Part shown: piece by piece, positions 42,193 to 51,867 of the stretch
Position numbering within the stretch: position 1 is the stretch's first letter
Layout: each line of letters opens with the position of its first letter
Origin: Agrococcus casei LMG 22410
Lineage (GTDB): Bacteria; Actinomycetota; Actinomycetes; Actinomycetales; Microbacteriaceae
NCBI RefSeq assembly: GCF_900163565.1
Contig: NZ_FUHU01000026.1
Coordinates: 186,001 to 250,000, forward strand
Direction of reading: 5' to 3'
Length of the DNA stretch: 64,000 bases
Made by a program: the position numbers and the translations under genes
Notes under the pieces: model-generated
Told to the model about the DNA's origin: nothing
The model's input: the letters and a program-made list of their open reading frames with translations, nothing else
Database searches by the model: none

Positions 42193-42444
42193 ATGAAGGA
42201 ACAGGGCATCATCAACCCGCCCATCGACGAGCTGCTGTCGAAGGTCGACTCCAAGTACCAGCTCGTGATCTTCGCCGCCAAGCGCGCTCGTCAGATCAAC
42301 GACTACTACACCGACCTCTCCGAGGGCTCGATGTTCGACAACATCGGCCCGCTGGTCGACGCATCGCTCGATGACAAGCCCCTGTCTGTCGCAATGCACG
42401 AGATCGCAGAAGACAAGCTCTCGCTGAAGCCCTCCGGAGAGTAG
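42193..42444 (+). CDS. rpoZ: RNA polymerase subunit omega
   Basis: An 83-residue subunit that helps assemble the beta' subunit. It shows [33 protein letters not shown], the core of the omega fold, and [14 protein letters not shown] at the C-terminus. The ATG is preceded by TAAGGAG. The position between gmk and coaBC is universal in Actinobacteria. Confidence 0.96.
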   Translation: MKEQGIINPPIDELLSKVDSKYQLVIFAAKRARQINDYYTDLSEGSMFDNIGPLVDASLDDKPLSVAMHEIAEDKLSLKPSGE

Positions 42445-42450
42445 TCCGCC

Positions 42451-43638
42451 GTGCGCGTCGTCGTCGGCGTCACAGGGGGCATCGCCGCATACAAGGCCGC
42501 CTGCGTCATCCGCCTGCTTGTGAAAGCGGGCCATGAGGTGCACGCTGTGCCGACTGCATCAGCGCTCCGCTTCATCGGCACGCCGACGCTCGAAGCGCTG
42601 AGCCGCAACCCGGTCTCGTCCGAGGTCTTCGACGACGTCGCCGAGGTGCGCCATGTCGCACTCGGCCAGAGCGCAGACCTCATCATCATCGCCCCGGCGA
42701 CCGCGAACTCCATCGCGAAGCTCGCCGGCGGCCACTCCGACGACCTGCTGGGCACCACGGTGCTCGCCAGCACCGCTCCCGTCGTCATCGCCCCCGCCAT
42801 GCACACCGAGATGTGGCAGAACAGCGCCACGCAGCACAACATCTCGGTGCTGCAGAGCCGCGGGGTGCACATCGTCGGCCCCGACAGCGGGGCCCTGACC
42901 GGCCACGACGTCGGCCCCGGTCGCATGAGCGAGCCAGACGAGATCGTCGAGGCGGCACTCGCCGTCGTCGAGGGCGCGGATGCGCGACTTGCGGGGCAAC
43001 GCGTCGTCGTCTCGGCAGGCGGCACCCGCGAGCCGATCGACCCCGTCCGATTCATCGGCAACCGCTCATCCGGTGCGATGGGCGCGGCGCTCGCCCGAGC
43101 GGCCGCAGAGCGCGGAGCCGACGTGACGCTCGTCGGCGCGAATCTCGAAGTGCCGGTTCCCGACGGCGTCCGCCACGTCGCGGTCGAGTCGGCCGAAGAG
43201 CTGCACGCCGCGATGCTCGAGCACGTCGACGCCGACCTGGTGATCATGGCGGCAGCCGTCAGCGACTATCGCGTCGTCGATGCATCCGACCGCAAGCGCA
43301 AGAAAGAGGCATGGGGCGATTCCCCGACGCTCGCCCTTGCCGAGAACCCAGACATCCTGGTCGATCTCGCATCCCGAGCGGAGGGTGTCGTCGTCGGCTT
43401 CGCCGCCGAGAGCGAGACCGACCCCGACGAGCTTCGCGAAGTCGGCCGCGCCAAGCTCGAACGCAAGGGCTGCGACTTCCTGGTCGTGAACAGCGTCAGT
43501 GCCGACACCGGATTCGGCGCCGTCGACACCAGCGTCATCGTGCTCGCACGGGGCGGCTCAGAGGCTGCTTCGGCATCCGGCGACAAGGTGTCAGTGGCAC
43601 GTGCCATCATCGAGGCGACAACAAAGGAGCATGTGTGA
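42451..43638 (+). CDS. coaBC: Bifunctional phosphopantothenoylcysteine decarboxylase/synthetase
   Basis: A 395-residue flavoenzyme for two steps of coenzyme A synthesis. The CoaC half has [17 protein letters not shown], the active-site [13 protein letters not shown] and adjacent loops. The CoaB half begins near residue 188 with [27 protein letters not shown] and has [10 protein letters not shown] and [25 protein letters not shown] 42451 starts 6 nt after rpoZ. metK overlaps its stop. Confidence 0.95.
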   Translation: MRVVVGVTGGIAAYKAACVIRLLVKAGHEVHAVPTASALRFIGTPTLEALSRNPVSSEVFDDVAEVRHVALGQSADLIIIAPATANSIAKLAGGHSDDLLGTTVLASTAPVVIAPAMHTEMWQNSATQHNISVLQSRGVHIVGPDSGALTGHDVGPGRMSEPDEIVEAALAVVEGADARLAGQRVVVSAGGTREPIDPVRFIGNRSSGAMGAALARAAAERGADVTLVGANLEVPVPDGVRHVAVESAEELHAAMLEHVDADLVIMAAAVSDYRVVDASDRKRKKEAWGDSPTLALAENPDILVDLASRAEGVVVGFAAESETDPDELREVGRAKLERKGCDFLVVNSVSADTGFGAVDTSVIVLARGGSEAASASGDKVSVARAIIEATTKEHV

Positions 43639-44822
43639 GCCTTCGACTCTTCACCTCGGAATCCGTCACCGAGGGGCACCCCGACAAACTCGCCGACCAG
43701 ATCTCAGACGCGATCCTCGACGACCTGCTGCGACAGGATCCGACATCGCGCGTCGCCGTCGAGACGATGCTGACCACGGGCCTGGTGCACGTGGGCGGCG
43801 AGATCCGCACCAAGGGCTACGCCGACATCCCCACGCTCGTTCGCGACCTCGTGCGCAGCGTCGGCTACACGTCGAGCGAGGCGTCGTTTGACGCCGACAC
43901 CTGCGGCATCACATCGTCGATCGGCAACCAGTCTCCCGAGATCGCGGCCGGCGTCGACCATGCGCAAGAGGCCCGCGACGGCGACGGCGACCTCGACTCG
44001 CAGCTCGGTGCTGGCGACCAGGGCATCATGTTCGGGTTCGCATCGAACGAGACGCCGACCTACATGCCCGCAACGGCGTATGCGGCACATCTGCTGGCGC
44101 AGCGCCTCGCCGAGGTCCGCCACAGCGGAGAGCTCGACTACCTGCTGCCTGACGGCAAGACGCAGGTGACGATCGGCTACGACGGGTACACCCCCGTGAT
44201 GGTCGAGACGGTGGTCATCTCGACACAGCACCGCGCATCCGTCACACTCGAGCAGCTGCAGGCCGACGTGCGCCGCGTCGTGATCGATCCCGTGATCGGC
44301 ACGCTCGGTCTCGACTCGTCGAACATGACGGTGATCATCAACCCCGCGGGGCCGTTCACGATCGGCGGCCCCCTCGGCGACGCCGGACTCACCGGCCGCA
44401 AGATCATCGTCGACACATACGGAGGCGCGGCTCGTCACGGCGGCGGCGCGTTCAGCGGCAAAGACCCGTCGAAGGTCGACCGATCGGCAGCCTATGCAAT
44501 GCGCTGGGTCGCCAAGAACGCGGTGGCGGCAGGGCTTGCCGACCGCCTCGAAGTGCAGGTCGCGTACGCCATCGGCCGTGCTGAGCCCGTGGGCATCTAC
44601 GTCGAGGCCTTTGGAACCGAGCACGTCGAGACATCCGTCATCGAGAGCGCGATCAAGAGCGTCTTCGACCTGCGACCGGGTGTCATCATCCGCGAGCTCG
44701 ATCTGATCCGCCCGATCTACTCGCTCACGAGCACCTACGGCCACTTCGGCCGCGAGCTGCCCGAGTTCACGTGGGAGCGCACCGATCGAGTCGAGCAGCT
44801 CCGAGCCGCTGCCGGTCTCTGA
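43635..44822 (+). CDS. metK: S-adenosylmethionine synthase
   Basis: A 395-residue enzyme that makes S-adenosylmethionine from methionine and ATP. The marks are [24 protein letters not shown] at the N-terminus, [12 protein letters not shown] and the glycine-rich [22 protein letters not shown] 43635 overlaps the coaBC stop (GTGA), and AAAGGAG lies about 8 nt upstream. There is no SAM riboswitch because no untranslated leader exists. Confidence 0.97.
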   Translation: MSLRLFTSESVTEGHPDKLADQISDAILDDLLRQDPTSRVAVETMLTTGLVHVGGEIRTKGYADIPTLVRDLVRSVGYTSSEASFDADTCGITSSIGNQSPEIAAGVDHAQEARDGDGDLDSQLGAGDQGIMFGFASNETPTYMPATAYAAHLLAQRLAEVRHSGELDYLLPDGKTQVTIGYDGYTPVMVETVVISTQHRASVTLEQLQADVRRVVIDPVIGTLGLDSSNMTVIINPAGPFTIGGPLGDAGLTGRKIIVDTYGGAARHGGGAFSGKDPSKVDRSAAYAMRWVAKNAVAAGLADRLEVQVAYAIGRAEPVGIYVEAFGTEHVETSVIESAIKSVFDLRPGVIIRELDLIRPIYSLTSTYGHFGRELPEFTWERTDRVEQLRAAAGL

Positions 44823-44823
44823 G

Positions 44824-46716
44824 ATGACGGCATCCGTCGCCCAGGTCATCCTGGACACACGGCTGCCGCAGCTCGACAAGGTGCTCGACTACGCGATCGC
44901 CGAAGACCAGCGCGAGACCATCGCGCTCGGATGCCGAGTGCGCGTGCCGGTACGAGGCAGTCGGCTGACCGTCGGCTATGTGGTGGGGCTGGCCGACTCG
45001 TCCGAGTTCGACGGTCGCCTGCAGGAGATCGAGCGTGTCGTCTCGCCGGCGCCGGTGCTGCAGCCCGAGGTGCTGGAACTCGCGCGCGCCGTCGCACGCC
45101 GTGCGGCCGGCAATCTCAGCGACGTGCTGCGGCTCGCGATTCCTCCGCGGCAGGCGCGGCAGGAGACCGGCCGCGACTGGCTCCCCTGGCCAGAGCCGCA
45201 GCCCGCTGGCGAAGGAGACCGTCAGGTCGCCGATCTGCCTGGGGGAGTCGTGGCACTCCCTTCGGGCGACACCGTGGGCGCGTGGGCCGCGCAGCTGGCA
45301 GCCCGCGCTGCCGCATGCGTCGCGGCGGGCAAGCAGGCGATCATCGTCGTTCCCGACTTTCGCGATCAGCGGCAGCTCGCCGCTGCCCTGGCCGCCGTGC
45401 TCGAGCCCGATCAGATTGCCGAGCTCGACGCACGACAGCCGGCAAAGGAGCGCTACCGCAGCTTTCTGCGCACGCTGAGCGCGCAGCCGATGGCCGTCAT
45501 CGGGCCACGCAGCACGGTCTACGCTCCGGCATCCGACCTCGGGCTCCTCGTCGTGTTCGACGACGGCGATCCGCTGCACGCCGAGCCGCTTGCGCCGCAC
45601 GTGAGCACCCGTGATGCCGCACTCATCCGACACAGCCTCTCGGGTGCCGACCTGCTCTTCGCCGGTCACTCCAGATCGGTGGCAGTGCAGCGTCTGGTCG
45701 AGATCGGCTACTGCCGTGTCGAGCCGCTGCCGGTCGTCGAAGGCTCGGCGCCGCGCCCCAAGGTGTCTGTCGCCGACTTCGGCGACTCAGGGCCCCAGCG
45801 CATTCCCTCTGCTGCATTTCGCGCGGTGCAGCAGGGCCTCGAGCAGGGGCCCGTGCTGGTGCAGGTGGCGAAGCCCGGCGAGCACACGCGCCTGGTCTGC
45901 CAGCAGTGCCGCGCGCTCGCGCGATGCGTCCAGTGCCAGGGTCCTCTCGACGCGGGCTCGCGCACGCTCTCATGCAAGTGGTGCGGCCGCACGCAGCCGC
46001 CCTTCGAATGCCCCACCTGCGAGGGGCGGGTGATCGCGAAGGCCGGCAGCGGCAGTCAGAAGACCGCTGCCGAGCTCGGAAGGGCGTTTCCAGGGCACAG
46101 CGTGACCGTGGCCGACGGCAGCCACGAGCTGCTCGAGATCGACGACCGGCCCCGCCTCGTCGTGGCGACGACCGGCGCTGCGCCAGTCGCAGCCGGAGGC
46201 TATCGGGCCGTCGTGCTGCTCGACGGCGAATCGCACCTGTCGGGCGAACGGCTCGGCGTTGCAGAAGACTACGTGCGGCAGAGTCGCAACACGATGGCCC
46301 TCGCCGCCAGCGACGCGCGCTGTGTCATCACGGGCGCATCCGGCGCCGTCGCCACCGCAGTGCAGACCGCGACCGCAGCCGGGTTCGCAGCGTCCGAGCT
46401 CGAGGGCCGACAAGAGACCAGCTTTCCGCCGGCAGTGCGGGTGGCGAGCGTCTCGGGCGACCCGGCGATCGTGCGACGGGCAGTCGAGTCCCTCGCCGAT
46501 GTTCCGAAGACGGATACTCTGGGCACGGTCGACATCGTCGGCCCTGACGGCACGAGCGAAGTGCGCACCATCGTGCGCTTCGCGTACGGCAGCGGCACGG
46601 CCGTCGCCGATGAGCTTCGCGCGCAGGTGCTGCGTGCAGCGGCAAAGTCGCGAAAGAACACAGGAAGGCTTCGAGTTCGCATGGATGATCTGACACCGTT
46701 CGAGGGCGGCGCATGA
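44824..46716 (+). CDS. priA: Primosomal protein N' (PriA), helicase motifs lost
   Basis: A 630-residue replication-restart protein. The N-terminal DNA-binding domain has VILDTRLPQLDKVLDYAI and GCRVRVPVRGSRLTVGYVV. The zinc-binding region carries four Cys pairs (CQQC, CVQC, CKWC, CPTC at about residues 358-400). No Walker A GxxGxGK(T/S) or DEAH box is present where the helicase domain should be; the equivalent stretch reads VVALPSGDTVGAWAAQL. Actinobacterial PriA proteins commonly lack ATPase motifs. The fmt start overlaps its stop. Confidence 0.9.
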   Translation: MTASVAQVILDTRLPQLDKVLDYAIAEDQRETIALGCRVRVPVRGSRLTVGYVVGLADSSEFDGRLQEIERVVSPAPVLQPEVLELARAVARRAAGNLSDVLRLAIPPRQARQETGRDWLPWPEPQPAGEGDRQVADLPGGVVALPSGDTVGAWAAQLAARAAACVAAGKQAIIVVPDFRDQRQLAAALAAVLEPDQIAELDARQPAKERYRSFLRTLSAQPMAVIGPRSTVYAPASDLGLLVVFDDGDPLHAEPLAPHVSTRDAALIRHSLSGADLLFAGHSRSVAVQRLVEIGYCRVEPLPVVEGSAPRPKVSVADFGDSGPQRIPSAAFRAVQQGLEQGPVLVQVAKPGEHTRLVCQQCRALARCVQCQGPLDAGSRTLSCKWCGRTQPPFECPTCEGRVIAKAGSGSQKTAAELGRAFPGHSVTVADGSHELLEIDDRPRLVVATTGAAPVAAGGYRAVVLLDGESHLSGERLGVAEDYVRQSRNTMALAASDARCVITGASGAVATAVQTATAAGFAASELEGRQETSFPPAVRVASVSGDPAIVRRAVESLADVPKTDTLGTVDIVGPDGTSEVRTIVRFAYGSGTAVADELRAQVLRAAAKSRKNTGRLRVRMDDLTPFEGGA

Positions 46717-47657
46717 GGCTCGTCTTCGCAGGCACTCCCGAAGTCGCCCTGCCCACGCTGCGCTCTCTCGCCGAACAGCACGACATCGTGGCTGTGCTCA
46801 CGCGCACGCCCGCACCCGTCGGGCGCAAGCGCGTGCTCGAGCCCTCGCCCGTGGCACGGCTGGCGTCAGAGCTCGGCATCGAGCTGATCGAGTCCGATCG
46901 GCCTGACGCCGAGGTCACCGAGCGCATCCGAGCGCTGCAGCCCGAACTCGGTGTCGTGGTCGCCTACGGGGCGCTGCTGCGACGCGACCTGCTCGATGCG
47001 CCCGAGCACGGCTGGATCAACCTGCACTTCTCGCAGCTGCCGTCGTACCGCGGAGCAGCCCCGCTGCAGCGGATGATCATCGACGGCCACCAGCGAGTCG
47101 CCATGAGCGTGTTCCAGCTCGCCGAGCAGCTCGACGCTGGTCCCGTGTTCACGAGCCGCTCGAGCGTTCTCGGTGACGACGAGACCGCAGACGAAGCACT
47201 CGCACGCCTGTCGCACGAGGGCGTCGAGCTCGTGTCGACCACGGTCGCCGGCATCGCCAGCGGAACAGCTGAGGCGACACCGCAGCTCGGCGGCGTCTCC
47301 TTCGCACCGAAGCTGGCTCGCGAAGACGGCCGCCTCGACTTCTCGCAAGACGGCAGCGCCGTGCTCGCGCGATTCAAGGGCGTCACCAGCGAGCCCGGAG
47401 CCTTTGCCGAGACTGCCGACGGTGTCGTGAAGATCCTGTCGATGACCGCTGCAGAGCCAGAGCTCGAGACCGACGCAGCAGTCGGCCTCGCGCAGGTGGT
47501 TCGCAAGCGCGTGCTCGTGCAGACCCGCTCCGGCGTGCTCGAGCTGCTGCGCGTGCAGCCTGCCGGCAAGTCCGCAATGGATGCCGGCGCGTGGCTGCGA
47601 GGCCGCGGCGGCAGCGCCCAGTTCTCTGTCTCCGGGCAGTCAGGGGTCGGCGCATGA
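46713..47657 (+). CDS. fmt: Methionyl-tRNA formyltransferase
   Basis: A 314-residue enzyme that formylates initiator Met-tRNA. It starts MRLVFAGTPEVALPTL. The catalytic region has GWINLHFSQLPSYRGAAPLQRMI, with Asn and His of the active site, and the catalytic Asp region in LAEQLDAGPVF. The C-terminal OB-like domain follows. It overlaps priA and rsmB by 4 nt each. Confidence 0.97.
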   Translation: MRLVFAGTPEVALPTLRSLAEQHDIVAVLTRTPAPVGRKRVLEPSPVARLASELGIELIESDRPDAEVTERIRALQPELGVVVAYGALLRRDLLDAPEHGWINLHFSQLPSYRGAAPLQRMIIDGHQRVAMSVFQLAEQLDAGPVFTSRSSVLGDDETADEALARLSHEGVELVSTTVAGIASGTAEATPQLGGVSFAPKLAREDGRLDFSQDGSAVLARFKGVTSEPGAFAETADGVVKILSMTAAEPELETDAAVGLAQVVRKRVLVQTRSGVLELLRVQPAGKSAMDAGAWLRGRGGSAQFSVSGQSGVGA

Positions 47658-48982
47658 CCGCTCGGTCGGTCGCGATGTCGGTCGTGCTCGACGTGCACGA
47701 AGACGACGTGTTCGCCAACCTCGCGCTGCCCTCCCGGCTGCAGCAGGCACGGCCCTCGACGGCTGACGCGGCCTTCGCGACCGAGCTGACCTACGGCACG
47801 CTTCGCTGGCAGGGGCAGTACGACGCCGTCATCGAGGCCCTCGCGTCTCGCCCGATCACCCAGATCGACCCCGAGCCGCTGGCCGCGCTGCGCATCGGCA
47901 TGCACCAGATCGCCCGCATGCGCGTCGCCGACCACGCGGCAGTGCACGAGACGGTCGAGCTCATGCAGGGCCAGGCGTCCGGCAGGCGCGGCTTCGTCAA
48001 CGCGCTGCTCAGAAAGACCGCGAAGCTCGGCTTCACGACAATCCTCGACGATCTCATCGCCGAGCGCTCAGGCGACGATGCGCTGGCGCTGCAGCACTCG
48101 CATCCGCTCTGGATCCTGCAGTCGCTGCGACGGTCGCTTGCGGCCGAAGGAGCCGAAGCAGAGCTCGAATCGCTGCTGATCGCAGACAACGACCCGCCGG
48201 CAGTGCATCTTGCGGCGCTTCCCGGGCTCACGACACGTTCGAAGCTCGGCGGCACCCACACCGCATCGCCTGTCGGAGCCGCACTCGACTCCGGCGACCC
48301 TGCCTCGCATCCGCTCGTCCGAGCACAGCAGGCTCGCGTGCAAGACTCGGGAAGCCAGCTGGCGGCGCTCGCCCTGGTGCGCGCTCAGGCAGTCGCCAAG
48401 GGGGAGCGGTGGCTCGACATGTGCGCAGGCCCCGGCGGCAAGGCCGCGCTGCTGGCGGCCACGGCACGGCAGGCCGGCGCGACGCTGATCGCCAATGAGG
48501 TGCAGCCGCACCGGGCGAAGCTCGTCGAGCGCGCGATCGCACAGTTCGAGACCGAGGTCACCGTTCAGGACGGACGCGACTTCGCCGACGAGCCCGACGC
48601 GTTCGACCGCATCCTCGTCGACGCGCCCTGCACCGGCATCGGAGCCCTTCGCAGGCGCCCCGAGTCGCGCTGGCGCAAGCGGCCGAGCGACGTGGCGCAG
48701 CTGGCAGACCTGCAGCACGAGCTGCTCGATGCGGCGCTCACCGCCGTCAAGCCCGGCGGCATCGTCGCCTACGTCACGTGCTCGCCGCACCTGGCCGAGA
48801 CCAGCGGCGTCGTGCAGAAGGCCATCCGGCAGCACAGCGTCGAGGTGCTCGACACACCGTCTGTCATCACGCAGCTGAGCCCCGGCATCGAGCTCGGCGG
48901 TCGCGACGGGGCCGTGCAGCTCTGGCCGCACCGGCACGAGACGGATGCGATGTTCGTGCAGCTGCTGCGTCGCACGGAGTAG
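47654..48982 (+). CDS. rsmB: 16S rRNA m5C967 methyltransferase family protein
   Basis: A 442-residue protein with an N-terminal NusB-like RNA-binding domain (about residues 1-135; PSTADAAFATELTYGTLRW and RRGFVNALLRKTAKLG) and a C-terminal SAM-dependent RNA cytosine methyltransferase. The latter has LDMCAGPGGKAALLAA for SAM binding, VDAPCTGIGALRRRPESRWR with the Pro-Cys motif, and YVTCSPHLAET with the second catalytic cysteine. ATG 47654 overlaps fmt. Confidence 0.95.
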   Translation: MTARSVAMSVVLDVHEDDVFANLALPSRLQQARPSTADAAFATELTYGTLRWQGQYDAVIEALASRPITQIDPEPLAALRIGMHQIARMRVADHAAVHETVELMQGQASGRRGFVNALLRKTAKLGFTTILDDLIAERSGDDALALQHSHPLWILQSLRRSLAAEGAEAELESLLIADNDPPAVHLAALPGLTTRSKLGGTHTASPVGAALDSGDPASHPLVRAQQARVQDSGSQLAALALVRAQAVAKGERWLDMCAGPGGKAALLAATARQAGATLIANEVQPHRAKLVERAIAQFETEVTVQDGRDFADEPDAFDRILVDAPCTGIGALRRRPESRWRKRPSDVAQLADLQHELLDAALTAVKPGGIVAYVTCSPHLAETSGVVQKAIRQHSVEVLDTPSVITQLSPGIELGGRDGAVQLWPHRHETDAMFVQLLRRTE

Positions 48983-48983
48983 G

Positions 48984-48989
48984 TACGAT
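48984..48989 (+). promoter_or_regulatory. -10 element of rpe, leaderless
   Basis: TACGAT ends 6 nt before the rpe ATG at 48996, in the 13-nt gap after rsmB. The identical hexamer and spacing precede thrS. Confidence 0.45.
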
Positions 48990-48995
48990 CGAGGC

Positions 48996-49637
48996 ATGCG
49001 CGTGCACCCCTCGATCCTCTCTGCCGACTTCGCCAACCTCGAGCGAGAGCTCGGTCGCATCTCGACGGCCGACGCCGCCCACGTCGACGTCATGGACGGA
49101 CATTTCGTGCCCAACCTCACCCTCGGCATTCCGATCGTGCGCAGACTCGCCGAGGTCTCGCCGATACCGCTCGACGTGCACCTCATGATCGAAGACCCCG
49201 ACCGCTGGGCGCCCGAGTACGTCTTCGAGGGCGTCGAGTCGATCACGTTCCACCACGAGGCCGCCCGCGACTCGGTGGCGCTTGCGAAGACGCTGCGCGA
49301 CGCGGGGGTGCAGGCCGCCGTCGCGCTCAAGCCCGCGACCGACACCGACGCGCTGCTCGACGTCATCGCCGAGTTCGACATGGTGCTCGTGATGACGGTC
49401 GAGCCCGGATTCGGCGGGCAGTCGTTCATGCCCGAGACGCTGCCCAAGCTCGGCCGCCTTCGCGCGGCCGCCGAAGCCGCCGGCACGCAGCTTCGCTTGC
49501 AGGTCGACGGCGGTGTCGACGCCACGACCATCGTCGAGGCGCACGCTGCGGGGGCCGACACCTTCGTGGCCGGCAGCGCCGTCTACGGAGGCGACCCCGC
49601 CGAGCGCATTGCGGCGCTTCGGGGAGCGATAGCCTAG
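48996..49637 (+). CDS. rpe: Ribulose-phosphate 3-epimerase
   Basis: A 213-residue TIM-barrel enzyme of the pentose phosphate pathway that interconverts ribulose- and xylulose-5-phosphate. It shows [30 protein letters not shown] with metal ligands, [22 protein letters not shown] and [11 protein letters not shown]. The ATG is 6 nt after a TACGAT element. It leads the run of his and trp genes; ribose phosphate feeds both pathways through PRPP. Confidence 0.97.
   Translation: MRVHPSILSADFANLERELGRISTADAAHVDVMDGHFVPNLTLGIPIVRRLAEVSPIPLDVHLMIEDPDRWAPEYVFEGVESITFHHEAARDSVALAKTLRDAGVQAAVALKPATDTDALLDVIAEFDMVLVMTVEPGFGGQSFMPETLPKLGRLRAAAEAAGTQLRLQVDGGVDATTIVEAHAAGADTFVAGSAVYGGDPAERIAALRGAIA
49630..49635 (+). 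promoter_or_regulatory. -10 element of hisE overlapping the rpe stop
   Basis: TAGCCT ends 6 nt before the hisE GTG at 49642, and its last base is the first base of the rpe TAG stop codon. A GAGG also lies here but only 1 nt from the GTG, too close to work as a Shine-Dalgarno. Confidence 0.45.
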
Positions 49638-49641
49638 AGGC

Positions 49642-49905
49642 GTGAAGACCTTCGAATCGCTGTTCGCAGAACTCCAGCAGACCGTTGAGAGCCGCACGCC
49701 CGGCTCATCGACCGTGGCACGAGTCGACGCGGGCGTCCATGCCATCGGCAAGAAGGTCGTCGAAGAGGCCGCAGAGGTCTGGATGGCGGCAGAGCACGAG
49801 ACAGACGACGAGTGCGCCGAAGAGATCTCGCAGCTGCTCTACCACCTGCAGGTCATGATGATCGCCAAGGGCCTCCGGCTCGAAGACGTCTACAAGCACC
49901 TCTAG
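49642..49905 (+). CDS. hisE: Phosphoribosyl-ATP pyrophosphatase
   Basis: An 87-residue, all-alpha enzyme of the second histidine step. It has [34 protein letters not shown] with the acidic metal-binding residues, and [19 protein letters not shown]. It is not fused to hisI, which lies 1.6 kb downstream, as usual in Actinobacteria. GTG start, probably leaderless. Confidence 0.96.
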   Translation: MKTFESLFAELQQTVESRTPGSSTVARVDAGVHAIGKKVVEEAAEVWMAAEHETDDECAEEISQLLYHLQVMMIAKGLRLEDVYKHL

Positions 49906-49922
49906 CGAACAAGAAAGACCTC

Positions 49923-50762
49923 ATGCTGAAGATCGCTGTTCCCAACAAGGGAGCCCTCTCCGAGACTGCCGCCGCGATGCTTGCAGAAGCCGGCTACCGC
50001 GGACGCCGTGACTCGAAGGAGCTCACCGTCACCGACGTCGAGAACGACGTCGAGTTCTTCTACCTGCGCCCGCGCGACATCGCGACGTACGTCGGCTCGG
50101 GCGCCCTCGATGTCGGCATCACGGGCCGCGACCTGTTCCTCGACTCGGGCTCGCCTGCGATCGAGCTCAAAGAGCTCGGATTCGCCCGCTCGACGTTCCG
50201 ATTCGCGGGCCCCGTCGGCCGGTTCTCGAGCCTCGCCGACCTCGAAGGCATGCGCATCGCATCCAGCTACACCCGACTCGTCGACGAGGCCCTCGCGGCC
50301 GCGGGCGTCAACGCGACCTCTGTGCACCTCGACGGTGCGGTCGAGTCGAGCGTCAAGCTCGGAGTGGCGGATGCTGTGGCCGACGTCGTAGAGACCGGCA
50401 CCACCCTGCGCACACAGGGTCTCGAGCCGTTCGGCGATGCAATCCTGTCGAGCGAGGCCATCCTCATCGGGTCCGGCGTCGAAGCGCCCGGACTCGCGAA
50501 GCTGCGCCGCCGGCTCAACGGCGTGCTCGTCGCGAGGCGCTACGTGCTGCTCGACTACGACGTGCACCGCGACAGCCTCGACGAGACGGTGCGCGTGGCC
50601 TCGGGCATGGAGTCGCCGACGGTCTCGCCGCTGCACGACCCCGACTGGGTCGCCGTTCGCGTGATGGTCGAATCGAGCCGCACGAACGAGATCATGGACG
50701 CCCTCGCTGAGGCAGGGGCACGCGCGATCCTCGTCACCAACATCGTCGCTGCGAGAATCTGA
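49923..50762 (+). CDS. hisG: ATP phosphoribosyltransferase, long form
   Basis: A 279-residue enzyme of the first, feedback-controlled step of histidine synthesis. It starts [17 protein letters not shown], with [16 protein letters not shown], and the PRPP-binding region near [16 protein letters not shown]. The length includes the C-terminal ACT-like regulatory domain ([14 protein letters not shown] onward), so hisZ is not needed. It is 17 nt after hisE and overlaps hisF by one base. Confidence 0.96.
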   Translation: MLKIAVPNKGALSETAAAMLAEAGYRGRRDSKELTVTDVENDVEFFYLRPRDIATYVGSGALDVGITGRDLFLDSGSPAIELKELGFARSTFRFAGPVGRFSSLADLEGMRIASSYTRLVDEALAAAGVNATSVHLDGAVESSVKLGVADAVADVVETGTTLRTQGLEPFGDAILSSEAILIGSGVEAPGLAKLRRRLNGVLVARRYVLLDYDVHRDSLDETVRVASGMESPTVSPLHDPDWVAVRVMVESSRTNEIMDALAEAGARAILVTNIVAARI

Positions 50763-51526
50763 TGCTCGCCACGCGAGTCATTCCGTGCCTCGACGTGCAG
50801 CACGGCCGAGTCGTCAAGGGCGTCAACTTCAAGAACCTCGCCGACAACGGCGACCCGGTCGAGCTTGCCGCCCGGTATGCGCGCGAAGGCGCGGACGAGC
50901 TGACGTTCCTCGACGTCGCGGCCTCGGTCGACGACGCCGAGACGCTCTACGACGTCGTCGAGCGATGCGCCGAGCAGGTGTTCATCCCGCTCACGGTCGG
51001 CGGGGGAGTCCGATCGGCCGACGACGTGCGCACGCTGCTCTCTCGCGGAGCCGACAAGTGCTCCGTGAACTCGGCCGCTGTGAAGCGTCCGGAGCTCATC
51101 TCCGACATCGCAGACCGATTCGGGTCGCAGGTGCTGGTGCTCTCGCTCGACGTCGCGGGCGGGGCCGGGACCGACAGCGGCTGGGAGGTCACCGTGCGCG
51201 GCGGCCGAGAGCGGACCGGCATCGACGCGCTCGAATGGGCGGAGCGCTGTGCCAGCCTCGGCGCCGGCGAGATCCTGCTCAACTCCATCGACGCCGACGG
51301 CACGCGCGAGGGGTTCGACATCCCGCTGACCCGCGCGGTGCGGGATCGCGTCTCGATTCCTGTGATCGGATCCGGAGGGGCCGGCTCCGCCGCCGACTTC
51401 GCCCCCGCTGTCACCGAAGGAGGCGCTGACGCCATGCTCGCAGCCAGCATCTTCCACTCGGGCCAGGTCTCGATCGCCGAGGTCAAGACCGCGCTCGCCG
51501 CAGCAGGGGTCGAGGTGCGCCGATGA
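50762..51526 (+). CDS. hisF: Imidazole glycerol phosphate synthase cyclase subunit
   Basis: A 254-residue TIM barrel that works with the HisH glutaminase. It shows [19 protein letters not shown] with a catalytic Asp, [31 protein letters not shown] with the second catalytic Asp, [20 protein letters not shown] and [15 protein letters not shown]. hisH and hisA are not in this cluster. It overlaps hisI by 4 nt. Confidence 0.97.
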   Translation: MLATRVIPCLDVQHGRVVKGVNFKNLADNGDPVELAARYAREGADELTFLDVAASVDDAETLYDVVERCAEQVFIPLTVGGGVRSADDVRTLLSRGADKCSVNSAAVKRPELISDIADRFGSQVLVLSLDVAGGAGTDSGWEVTVRGGRERTGIDALEWAERCASLGAGEILLNSIDADGTREGFDIPLTRAVRDRVSIPVIGSGGAGSAADFAPAVTEGGADAMLAASIFHSGQVSIAEVKTALAAAGVEVRR

Positions 51527-51867
51527 CTCTGATTCCGCCGCTCAAGCTCGACGCAGACGGGCTCATCCCCGCGATCGTGCAGGACGTCACTGACAACGCC
51601 GTGCTGATGCTCGGCTACATGGACGAAGAGGCGCTGCGCCGAACGCTGACAGAAGGGCGCGTCACGTACTGGTCGCGCTCGAGGCAGGAGTACTGGCGCA
51701 AGGGCGACACCTCCGGCAACGTGCAGGTTCCGATCGAGGTCTCCCTCGACTGCGACTCCGACACGCTGCTGATCAGGGTCGAGCAGACCGGAGCCGCGTG
51801 CCACACGGGCTCTCGCACGTGCTTCTTCACGCCGCTGCAGGTGCAGAGCGGTCAGGAGCAGGAGTGA
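51523..51867 (+). CDS. hisI: Phosphoribosyl-AMP cyclohydrolase
   Basis: A 114-residue zinc enzyme of the third histidine step. It has [35 protein letters not shown] and the metal ligands in LDCDSDTLL and [13 protein letters not shown]. It overlaps hisF and trpE (GTGA), linking histidine and tryptophan genes in one unit. Confidence 0.96.
   Translation: MTLIPPLKLDADGLIPAIVQDVTDNAVLMLGYMDEEALRRTLTEGRVTYWSRSRQEYWRKGDTSGNVQVPIEVSLDCDSDTLLIRVEQTGAACHTGSRTCFFTPLQVQSGQEQE

Noticed and set aside
43600-43640. SAM riboswitch upstream of metK
   Set aside because: metK overlaps coaBC, so no untranslated leader exists to hold one.
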